Of a stretch of DNA of 10,510 bases, positions 5,325 to 10,246 are shown one piece after another (positions within the stretch are counted from its first letter, which is position 1; every line of letters begins with the position of its first letter). The notes below the pieces were generated by a model that searched no databases, had not been told where the DNA came from, and was given only the letters and a program-made list of their open reading frames with translations. The translations under genes and the position numbers were made by a program. Source of the DNA: Baffinella frigidus. Lineage: Eukaryota > Cryptophyceae > Cryptomonadales > Baffinellaceae. Location: the NCBI GenBank assembly GCA_026770585.1, contig MU646993.1, positions 200,382 to 210,891 of the forward strand, in the 5' to 3' direction.

Positions 5325-5435
5325 GTACGGTTTAGGGTTTAGGATTAATAGGGTGTACGATTTAGGGAATTTAGGGTGTAGTGTTGAGTGTTTAGGGTGT
5401 GGAGTTTGGGGTTTAGGGTGCATGGTTCAGGGGTA
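5325..5435. repeat. degenerate heptads
   Basis: TTTAGGG, GTGTAGG and TTTAGGA variants between exon copies 2 and 3; presumed intron. Confidence 0.7.
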
Positions 5436-5441
5436 AGTAAC

Positions 5442-5487
5442 GCAACAGGTGGCATAAAGCTGCCGCCACCTCCTCGCATGTGCGCCT
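5442..5487 (-). CDS. exon: RRTCEEVAAALCHLL, copy 3
   Basis: 46 nt between acceptor GGTACCTCAG|AGG and donor TTGC|GTTACT. Reads RRTCEEVAAALCHLL, the third copy of the family. It ends in phase 1, which does not fit the next copy, so the splicing pattern is unresolved. Confidence 0.55.
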
Positions 5488-5490
5488 CTG

Positions 5491-5584
5491 AGGTACCGGT
5501 TAGGGGTGAGGAGTGAGAGTCCTGGGTTTGGTGTTAGGGGTCAGGGGTTAGGGGTCAGGGTTTAGTGTTTAGGGTTTCGGGTCT
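5491..5584. repeat. degenerate heptads
   Basis: GGGGTCA, GGGGTTA, TTTAGGG and TTTCGGG variants; presumed intron. Confidence 0.7.
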
Positions 5585-5957
5585 CGCGTGGGAGGCCTTC
5601 CAGAGAGTCTATCTGCCCGGGTTTATCTCAGAAAACGAGTTCTAAAACTCGTTTTCTTAAGTCAATTCCTCTACAAATTTGTCAACTTATGCGGAGAGTC
5701 AAGAATAAGTTGACGAATGTGTAGGGGAATTGACTTAAGAAAACGAGTTTTAGAACTCGTTTTCTGAGATAAGGGTGCAGGATTTACCTCCTGTGTCCCG
5801 ACAGCAGGCTGCCACAGCTTGAGATCCTGAATCGAGGTCCCGCCAGGCTCCTTCGACGACGCCAGAATCTCCACACACCTTCTCACGGTCACCACCATCA
5901 GGAATCTACTGAACCTCCCGAACCAGCCTGTCGAATTCGGGCGAAAGAGTGCCAAAC
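5585..5957 (-). CDS. exon region: SPEFDRLVREVQ ... VRRCVEILASS, interrupted by element 1
   Basis: Acceptor CACCCAACCAG|G at 5958-5960. The minus strand reads FGTLSPEFDRLVREVQ then TAG in that frame; one base over, the frame FLMVVTVRRCVEILASSK continues to SIQDLKLWQPAVGTQE, so a one-base frameshift is present near 5905. After GAG comes GTAAAT, 9 more bases, element 1, then CCCGGGCAG and IDSLEGLPRET. Deleting element 1 and one GGGT leaves an open frame (QEVNPAPGQIDSLEG). Alternatively GTAAAT...GGGCAG is a 175-nt intron, which also keeps the frame. CVEILAS matches CVEMLAS at 6168-6217. Function unknown. Confidence 0.6.
5623..5772. mobile_element. hairpin element 1 (MITE), 150 bp
   Basis: Arms 5623-5690 and 5705-5772 match at 65 of 68 positions around a 14-base loop. 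Ends TTATCTCAG...CTGAGATAA. Flanked by GGGT (5619-5622) and GGGT (5773-5776), a 4-bp target duplication. Each arm contains its own small palindrome, AAAACGAGTT/AACTCGTTTT. The inner part (GTCAACTTAT) resembles the short AAGTTGAC repeats elsewhere. Same family and length as 7765-7914. No coding capacity, so movement would need a transposase from elsewhere. Confidence 0.9.
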
Positions 5958-6217
5958 CTGGTTGGGTGCAGGGGAAACGTCAACTTCCCCACACCAACGC
6001 CGTCTAACGTTGTGGAATTTTATCCGGGAACAAGTGTTTTTCTTTTAAAAGCTGGCGATCAAAATTACTACACAACTGGTCACGTCCGAAGCAATTGTCT
6101 GGTAATTTTCGTGCGGATTTTTAAAAAGAAAAATACTTGTTCCCGGATAAAATTAAACGACGCTAGCATTTCTACACACATGTGTACGGACACGAGTGTC
6201 AGCAATGCCGGACACGC
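5958..6217 (-). CDS. exon region: CPALLTLVSVHMCVEMLAS, followed by element 4
   Basis: Acceptor CCCCCCAACCAG|GCG at 6218-6220. The frame enters in phase from the 6315 exon and reads CPALLTLVSVHMCVEMLAS. It then meets element 4. Two models both keep the frame: removal of element 4 plus one AACG, giving MLASLDGVGVGKLTFPLHP and continuing to FGTLSPEF; or a GT-AG intron from GTTTAA (GT inside the target duplication) to CCAACCAG at 5958, 201 nt, giving MLASFGTLSPEF. RNA is needed to choose. Confidence 0.6.
6010..6155. mobile_element. hairpin element 4 (MITE-like), 146 bp
   Basis: Arms from 6016 (AATTTTATCCGGGAACAAG...) and to 6154 (...CTTGTTCCCGGATAAAATT) pair for about 60 bp with mismatches. Flanked by AACG at 6006-6009 and 6156-6159. 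The inner ATTACTACACAA motif is shared with element 3. AT-rich compared with its flanks; no coding capacity. Confidence 0.8.
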
Positions 6218-6314
6218 CTGGTTGGGGGGTTGTGGCGTATGTTCACGTTGGCGAGAGTTCAGAGGATGCTGAGGAGGGTCCGTCATGAGGCTCACAAACT
6301 ATTGGATCACTCAC
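6218..6314 (-). other. 97-nt GT-AG intron
   Basis: Starts GTGAGTGAT, a strong donor, and ends CCCCCCAACCAG after a C-rich tract, with CTGAAC as a possible branch site. Both flanking exons are phase 0. It contains no heptad repeats, showing that not every intron here is repeat-derived. Confidence 0.7.
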
Positions 6315-6634
6315 CGTAAGGCTCGTGAGTGAAAAAGACGAAGAAAGAAGAAGGGTGGGAGAAGAGTACTTTCATAAGGACGCAACCTATAATTACTTTT
6401 GTAAAGTAACTCGTTCCTGGTACAAATTATAAAACAAGACCTCGTTTAAAAAGAAATTGGAGCCCTTTTTAGTTTTAAATGGACCGTGTTTTATAATTTG
6501 TACCAGAACGAGTTGCTTTACAAAACTATTTATAGGTTGCGTCACTATTAACTTGGAATCGACACGGAGCATCTCCGCGAAGCTTTCGGCGCGCAGATTC
6601 GCAGAAGGGTACTCCTGCCTCTGCCTCACCCGGG
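6315..6634 (-). CDS. exon: LRAES...MLRVDSK, copy A, interrupted by element 5
   Basis: Acceptor-like CGGTTAG at 6635-6637. The minus strand reads VRQRQEYPSANLRAES then FAEMLRVDSK, where element 5 interrupts. After it the frame resumes YSSPTLLLSSSFSLTSLT to donor ACG|GTGAGT. Without element 5 and one ACTT the exon is 137 nt, the same length as copy C. Compared with copy C (VRLKLSNPSASLRAES), PSA-LRAES--A-MLRVD-K is kept. Function unknown; the first half looks helical. Confidence 0.7.
6372..6550. mobile_element. hairpin element 5 (MITE-like), 179 bp
   Basis: Arms from 6379 (GACGCAACCTATAATTACTT...) and to 6543 (...GGTTGCGTC) pair for about 58 bp with few mismatches. Flanked by ACTT at 6368-6371 and 6551-6554. 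The outer 7 bp on each side (TCATAAG / TAATAGT read inwards) match weakly. Sequence unlike elements 1 and 2 apart from the TNAT terminus and the 4-bp duplication. Confidence 0.8.
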
Positions 6635-6650
6635 CTAACCGACTATCCGC

Positions 6651-6690
6651 AAGTTGACATCCCAGGTCCGCGGTACAAATCCGTCAACTT
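6651..6690. repeat. 40-bp inverted repeat C, AAGTTGAC ends
   Basis: AAGTTGACA...CGTCAACTT with GTACAAATCCGTCAACTT as its right half. The repeat at 6879-6918 is the same unit in opposite orientation. Its right half matches 16 of 17 bases with the arm of element 2 (TACAAATTCGTCAACTT). Confidence 0.75.
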
Positions 6691-6831
6691 TGGCGCGGAA
6701 ACGAGCCCGGGCTCCCTCAATTGGCGAGAGCCCAAATAGGCTGAGACTGAGGAGTCTAGACTCAGGAAGGACAAGTACTTTGCATCGACGCGGAGCATCG
6801 GGACGATGCTTTCGGCGCGGAGAGACACAGT
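6691..6831 (-). CDS. exon: LRAESIVPMLRVDAKY, copy B
   Basis: Minus strand TVSLRAESIVPMLRVDAKY, then LSFLSLDSSVSAYLGS and on towards repeat C. An in-frame TAG lies just upstream (TTAAATAG|ACT), which could be the acceptor. The donor is not resolved. LRAESI--MLRVDAKY is identical in protein to copy C with silent changes. Confidence 0.55.
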
Positions 6832-6878
6832 CTATTTAAGCCCACCAATTTGGTGAGCCGGGGCTCTTCTGCACTCAA

Positions 6879-6918
6879 AAGTTGACGGATTTGTACCGCA
6901 AACCCAGCATGTCAACTT
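6879..6918. repeat. 40-bp inverted repeat D, reverse copy of C
   Basis: AAGTTGACGGATTTGTACC...GTCAACTT. Lies between exon copies C and B, so probably in an intron. Same length as C. Confidence 0.75.
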
Positions 6919-6973
6919 GAGAATAGTCAGTCAACCCGAGACAGCCAGAGCTCGAATGCTGGACAAGACACAC

Positions 6974-7110
6974 GTCGAAGGTGGGGAACGTCCCAAGGCA
7001 AAAGGCATCGCAAGAGTGACGGTGGGGTACTTTGCATCGACGCGGAGCATCGACGCGATGCTTTCGGCGCGCAGAGACGCAGAAGGGTTCGAGAGCTTCA
7101 GCCGAACTCC
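6974..7110 (-). CDS. exon: LRAESIASMLRVDAKY, copy C (intact)
   Basis: 137 nt between acceptor CCCTATCCCAG|GGA and donor TCGAC|GTGTGT; 45 codons plus two bases without a stop. Reads GVRLKLSNPSASLRAESIAS then MLRVDAKYPTVTLAMPF. This is the uninterrupted reference for copy A. The DNA around AGCATCG...CGATGCT also forms a small palindrome. Function unknown. Confidence 0.65.
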
Positions 7111-7556
7111 CTGGGATAGGGTTTGGAGTTTAGGGTTGAGAGGTTATGGTTTAGGGTTCGGGATTCAGGTTTCAGGGTTTGGTTCAGGGTTTAGGGTTGA
7201 GGTCTGAAGGTCTAGGGTTTGGGGTTTAGGGTTTGGGTTTGAGGGTTGAGGATTTGGGGTTTGGGGTTTAGGGTCTGAGTTTTGGGGTTGAGGGTTTAAG
7301 GTGTAGGATGTAGGGGTTGGTGTTTGGTGGTGAGGGTTGAGGGTTTAGAGTTCTGGGGTTAGGGTTTAGGTTTTAGGGGTTAGGGGTAAGGGGTTAGGGT
7401 TTAGGGGTTAGGGGTTAGGGGTTAGGGTTCAGGGTTTAGGGTTTAGGGTTTAGGGTTTACCACGCCACCCCCGCCCTCCTGAACCCCGGTCATCCTCTCG
7501 GGCGCCTGTTGAGGGTTTAGGGTTCAAGGGTTAGGGTTGAGCGAGGGCTGAGGGCT
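7111..7556. repeat. degenerate heptad tract
   Basis: TTTAGGG, TTGAGGG, TTTGGGG and TTAGGGG variants, with about three perfect TTTAGGG units near 7436-7458. A C-rich non-repeat insert at 7460-7510 could hide a small exon, but I see no frame with good splice sites. Presumed intron between the exons ending 7724 and starting 7110. Confidence 0.8.
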
Positions 7557-7690
7557 TGGGTTTCGGGTTTCGAATTTCGGATTTCGGGTTTCGGGTTTCG
7601 GGTTTCGGGTTTCGGGTTCCGGGTTCCGGGTTCCGGGTTCCGGGTTTCGACAAACTCCCGAAATCGTTCGGGTTTCGGGTTCCGGGGTTT
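7557..7690. repeat. homogenised TTTCGGG / TTCCGGG array
   Basis: Tandem TTTCGGG units followed by TTCCGGG units, strictly 7-bp. Minus-strand frames give (NPKPETR)n-type artefacts, which are not genes. Confidence 0.9.
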
Positions 7691-7723
7691 CGGGCTTCGG
7701 TCGCACGCGCCGGTTGCACGCAC

Positions 7724-7945
7724 CGAGATGGTGGCGGGGGCGGCCAACACGCGATTGTCGGAGTTGATCTCAGAAAAGGGATTTTTAAATTCGTTTTCTT
7801 AAGTCAACCCCCCTTCAAATTTGTCAACTTATTCGCAGAGAAAAGAATAAGTTGACGAATTTGTACAGGAATTGACTTAAGAAAACGAATTTAAGAATCC
7901 CTTTTCTGAGATAAGAGTCTCGGGGTGTAAAGGCGGCGGAGGCCG
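7724..7945 (-). pseudogene. ASAAFTPRDS / DNRVLAAPATIS exon interrupted by element 2
   Basis: Copy of the 8196-8297 exon. The minus strand reads ASAAFTPRDS, is broken by element 2 inside the GACTCC codon pair, and resumes DNRVLAAPATIS to donor TCG|GTGCGT. The copies at 8062-8126 and 8196-8297 are continuous here and serve as empty sites. The insertion adds 154 nt, not a multiple of 3, so without removal the frame is lost. Confidence 0.65.
7765..7914. mobile_element. hairpin element 2 (MITE), 150 bp, same family as element 1
   Basis: Arms 7767-7834 and 7845-7912 match at 61 of 68 positions. Ends TGATCTCAG and CTGAGATAA, identical to element 1 but for one base. Flanked by GAGT at 7761-7764 and 7915-7918. 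Exactly as long as element 1. No coding capacity. Confidence 0.9.
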
Positions 7946-7950
7946 CTCAG

Positions 7951-8055
7951 GGCTCAGAGCTTACGGCTTGCGGATTAGGACTTAGGGCGTAGGGCTTCGG
8001 GCTTAGGGCTCAGAGCTCAGGGCTAAGGGCGTGGGGTGAAGGGTTTAAGGCGTGT
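7951..8055. repeat. GGGCTTA / GGGCTCA heptads
   Basis: Another heptad variant, GGGCTTA and GGGCTCA, repeated here and again at 8124-8185. Presumed introns. Confidence 0.8.
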
Positions 8056-8061
8056 AGGCAC

Positions 8062-8126
8062 CGCGGTGGTGGCCGTGGGGGCAGAGCGCGTGTCGGAGTC
8101 GCGCGGGGTCCAGGCTGCGGAGGCCG
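8062..8126 (-). CDS. exon copy: ASAAWTPRDSDTRSAPTATTA
   Basis: Reads ASAAWTPRDSDTRSAPTA then TTA before donor GCG|GTGCCT. It lacks the VGASYLSLL start; the upstream AG (CCTAAG) is a weak acceptor. An uninterrupted match to the exon broken by element 2. Confidence 0.55.
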
Positions 8127-8195
8127 CTTAGGGCTTAGGGCTTAGGGCTCAGGGCTCAGGGCTCAGGGCGTGGGGTTAAGGGTTTAAGGTGTCAC

Positions 8196-8297
8196 CGCGA
8201 TGGTGGCCGTGGGGGCGGTGCGCTTGTCGGAGTCGCGCGGGGTGGATGCCGCGGAGGCGGCGGGAGCCGCGAGGAGTGAGAGGTACGACGCGCCGAC
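8196..8297 (-). CDS. full-length exon: VGASYLSLLAAPAA ... DSDKRTAPTATIA
   Basis: 102 nt, 34 codons, between acceptor CCCCACACCAG|GTC and donor GCG|GTGACA; phase 0 at both ends. Reads VGASYLSLLAAPAASAAS then TPRDSDKRTAPTATIA, Ala-rich and low in charge at the start. It is the reference copy for an array covering 7724-8964. DSDKR also ends the exon at 9774-9845. Function unknown. Confidence 0.65.
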
Positions 8298-8438
8298 CTG
8301 GTGTGGGGTTTAGGGGTTCTTTCTCTTGGGGTTATCTTGGGGTGTAGGGTTTGGGGGTCTGTGCTTTCAGGGTTTGGGGTTGAGGGCTTAGAGTTTTCAA
8401 GTTTTAGAGTTTTGGAGGTGTAGGGTTTAGGTTTAGGG

Positions 8439-8470
8439 GCTGCGAGGAGTAAGAGGTATGAGGCCCTGAC
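8439..8470 (-). pseudogene. VRASYLLLLAA copy, truncated
   Basis: Acceptor CCCGACACCAG|GTC. Reads VRASYLLLLAAP and then runs into heptad repeat. Confidence 0.5.
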
Positions 8471-8600
8471 CTGGTGTCGGGTTGCTTGGTGTAAGGGTGT
8501 ATGGTTTTCGCAGTCTTAGGGTTCCGGATGTCGGTTCGGTTGCCGGGTCGGTTTTCGGGTCAGTTTTCGCACTCATGGGGTGTTAGCGGTTTGGTGGTTA

Positions 8601-8658
8601 GGGTTGAGGCAGCAGAGGCCGCGGGGGGCGTGAGGAGGGAGAGGTATCACGCTCCGAC
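8601..8658 (-). pseudogene. VGA-stop-YLSLL copy
   Basis: Acceptor CACTCCACCAG|GTC. Reads VGA, TGA, YLSLLTPPAASAAS. The TGA is at a Ser codon in the other copies. Confidence 0.55.
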
Positions 8659-8785
8659 CTGGTGGAGTGTTTCTTTCTCTTAGGATTTTATTTTGGGTGT
8701 TCGCACTGTTGAGGCTTGGGGTTTGGGGTTCGGGGTTTGGGGTTTAGCGTTGAGGGTATAGGGCGTGTGGTGTGGTGTTTTAGTG

Positions 8786-8847
8786 TGGAGGGTTGAGGCC
8801 GCGGAGGCCGCGGGGGGCGCGAGGGGTGAGAGGTACGATACGCCGAC
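8786..8847 (-). pseudogene. VGVSYLSPLAPPAASAAS copy with lost acceptor
   Basis: The frame is open (VGVSYLSPLAPPAASAAS) but CACCAG|GTC has become CACCTG|GTC, removing the AG. Confidence 0.55.
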
Positions 8848-8920
8848 CAGGTGTAGGGTATATTTAGGAATTTCGCACTATCAGGGGTTGGGGTTTGGAG
8901 TAGGAAGCTTAGGGTGTATG

Positions 8921-8964
8921 GTTTCCTCTCCCGCCGCGAGGAGGGATAGATAGGATGCCCCGAC
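8921..8964 (-). CDS. VGASYLSLLAAGEE copy
   Basis: Acceptor CCTACGCCAG|GTC; phase-compatible with the exon ending at 9205 over a 240-nt intron. Reads VGASYLSLLAAGEETIHPK, with changes at third positions from the reference (GGC/GGG, GCG/GCA, TAC/TAT, CTC/CTA). The 3' end and donor are unclear. Confidence 0.5.
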
Positions 8965-8974
8965 CTGGCGTAGG

Positions 8975-9104
8975 GTTTGTAAGGGTTGGGGTTTGTTTGG
9001 GGGTTTCGCACTCTTAGGGTGTGGGGTGTAGGGTGTAGGGTGTAGGGTGTAGGGTGTAGGGTTTGGGGTGTAGGGTGTGAAGTTTAATGATTAGTGTTAA
9101 GGGT

Positions 9105-9143
<39 letters not shown>

Positions 9144-9190
9144 GGTCGAGGGTTGAGGGTTGAGGATCGAGGGTTTGAGGTTCAGGAATT
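8975..9190. repeat. GGTGTAG and GGGTTGA heptad blocks
   Basis: Five GGTGTAG units near 9025-9059, then about ten GGGTTGA units at 9101-9170. Each block is uniform inside and different from its neighbour. Presumed intron. Confidence 0.9.
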
Positions 9191-9204
9191 TGAATTTGGT
9201 CTAC

Positions 9205-9262
9205 CTCCGCGGAGCCGAGGATTTCGTCCGGGGGCGGGAGTGTGATGCCGTCGATGGTGGAC
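9205..9262 (-). CDS. exon: STIDGITLPPPDEILGSAE
   Basis: 58 nt between acceptor CCCTAAACTAG|G and donor GCGGAG|GTAGAC; one base plus 19 codons, STIDGITLPPPDEILGSAE. The leading G completes a Gly codon with the two bases ending the exon at 9595. Phase fits on both sides. Function unknown. Confidence 0.65.
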
Positions 9263-9594
9263 CTAGTTTAGGGTTAAGGGTTTAGTGTTTAGGGTGTAGG
9301 GTTTAGGGTTGAGGATTTAGGGTTTAGGGTTTGGGGTTTGGGGGTTAGGGGTAAGGGGTGAGGGTTTGGGGTTGGGGTGTGGGGTTTGGGATTTGGAGTT
9401 TGGGGGTTTGGGTTTGGGGGTTTGGGGGTTAGGGTTTAGAGTTGAGGGTTTGGGATTTGGGGTTTGGGGTTTGGGGTTTGGGTTTTGGGGTTCAGGGTTT
9501 GGTGTTTGGTATTTGGTGAGTAGGGTTAAGGGTTTAGGGTTTAGGGTTTAGGATTTAGGATTTAGGGTTTAGGGTTGAGAGTGTAGGGTTTGAC
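9263..9594 (-). other. 332-nt intron of heptad repeats
   Basis: Starts GTCAAACCCTACAC and ends CCCTAAACTAG on the minus strand. Filled with CCCTAAA and CCCCAAA variants. The + strand frame here (GFGVWGLGF repeats) is an artefact. Confidence 0.65.
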
Positions 9595-9632
9595 CCGAAG
9601 GGGAAAGGGAGGGCGAGCGGTTCGGCGGCAAC
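9595..9632 (-). CDS. micro-exon: VAAEPLALPFPF
   Basis: 38 nt between acceptor CCCCAAACCAG|GTT and donor TTCGG|GTCAAA; 12 codons plus two bases, VAAEPLALPFPF. In phase with 9774-9845 before it and 9205-9262 after it. Confidence 0.6.
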
Positions 9633-9773
9633 CTGGTTTGGGGTTTGGGGTTCAGGTTTTAGGGTTTAGGAGTTGGGGTTTGGAGGTTGGGCGTTAGGGG
9701 GTTGGGGTTATAGGGGTTAGGGGCTGGGGTTTAGAGTTTAGGGATGAGTCTCAGGGGTTAGGGTGTAGGGTAC
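9633..9773 (-). other. 141-nt intron of heptad repeats
   Basis: Starts GTACCCTACACCC and ends CCCCAAACCAG; phase 0 at both junctions. Confidence 0.6.
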
Positions 9774-9845
9774 CATGCGCTTGTCGGAGTCGACGGACGT
9801 GATCTGATTCCCAATGCTCAGCTGTAGCCGCTGCAGGCCGTTCAC
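9774..9845 (-). CDS. exon: VNGLQRLQLSIGNQITSVDS
   Basis: 72 nt, 24 codons, acceptor CACTCCCACAG|GTG, donor CGCATG|GTACCC. Reads VNGLQRLQLSIGNQITSVDS then DKRM. Duplicate of 9958-10032. Hydrophobic spacing suggests a coiled coil. Function unknown. Confidence 0.7.
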
Positions 9846-9957
9846 CTGTGGGAGTGGACACGACCGCGGATGTGACTTCGGACGTGATAGTAGTAAAGAG
9901 GACACAGCCCTTCGGGGAAAGGGTCGCTGTCTATTCGCACGATATGCACACTAAAAC
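9846..9957 (-). other. 112-nt intron or spacer without heptads
   Basis: GTTTTA...CTCCCACAG joins the two flanking exons in phase. It holds a copy of the ITSEVTSAVVS-type segment related to VTPGVTSVVSS at 10250-10290, so it may once have been exon. Confidence 0.5.
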
Positions 9958-10032
9958 GCAACGTTTCAAGATGGAGTCGACGGACGTGATCTGATTCTCG
10001 ATACTCAGCAGTAGCCGCTGCAGGCTGTCCAC
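9958..10032 (-). CDS. exon: VDSLQRLLLSIENQITSVDS
   Basis: 75 nt, 25 codons, acceptor CCCTAAACCAG|GTG, donor CGTTGC|GTTTTA. Reads VDSLQRLLLSIENQITSVDS then ILKRC. Matches 9774-9845 at 15 of the first 20 residues. Preceded in phase by the exon ending at 10247. Function unknown. Confidence 0.7.
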
Positions 10033-10062
10033 CTGGTTTAGGGTTCAGCCTAAACCTAGGGT

Positions 10063-10094
<32 letters not shown>

Positions 10095-10246
10095 GGTTTA
10101 GGTTTTCAGGTTTAGGTTTTAGGGTTTAGGGTGCAGGGTGTAGGGTCTAGGGTGTAGGGTGTAGGGTTTGGGGCTTAGGTTTTAGGGTGTAGGGTGTAGG
10201 TTTTAGGATTTAGGGAGTAGGGTGTAGGGTGTGGGGTTTCGGTAAC
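10033..10246 (-). other. 214-nt intron of heptad repeats
   Basis: Starts GTTACC and ends CCCTAAACCAG. Includes five uniform GGGTTGA units (10059-10093 on +) and GTGTAGG variants. Phase 0 at both ends. Confidence 0.65.

Noticed and set aside
5624-5771. TA target duplication (Tc1/mariner type) for elements 1 and 2
   Set aside because: TA fits element 1 but not element 2 (GA on one side). The 4-bp GGGT and GAGT repeats just outside fit both and agree with the empty-site alignment.
6388-6629. Minus-strand frame reading through element 5 as a real protein
   Set aside because: It is open because the insertion adds 183 nt, a multiple of 3, but the sequence is AT-rich hairpin arm absent from exon copies B and C and it meets stops near its far end.
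7517-7750. Minus-strand frames with (NPKPETR)n repeats
   Set aside because: Produced by the TTTCGGG/TTCCGGG array; only the last part (DNRVLAAPATIS) is conserved with other copies, and that is annotated as an exon.
7765-7914. Element 2 as a canonical GT-AG intron
   Set aside because: No GT lies close upstream in the minus-strand exon at the insertion point, so removal would need non-canonical splicing or DNA excision.
8196-8964. CRISPR-like array of spaced repeats
   Set aside because: Repeat length and spacing are irregular, spacers are heptads rather than unique sequence, and the repeats are exons with codon-position bias in a eukaryotic context.
9366-9551. + strand Gly/Phe/Trp/Val-rich frame
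   Set aside because: A translation of GGGTTTGGGGT heptads inside a presumed minus-strand intron.
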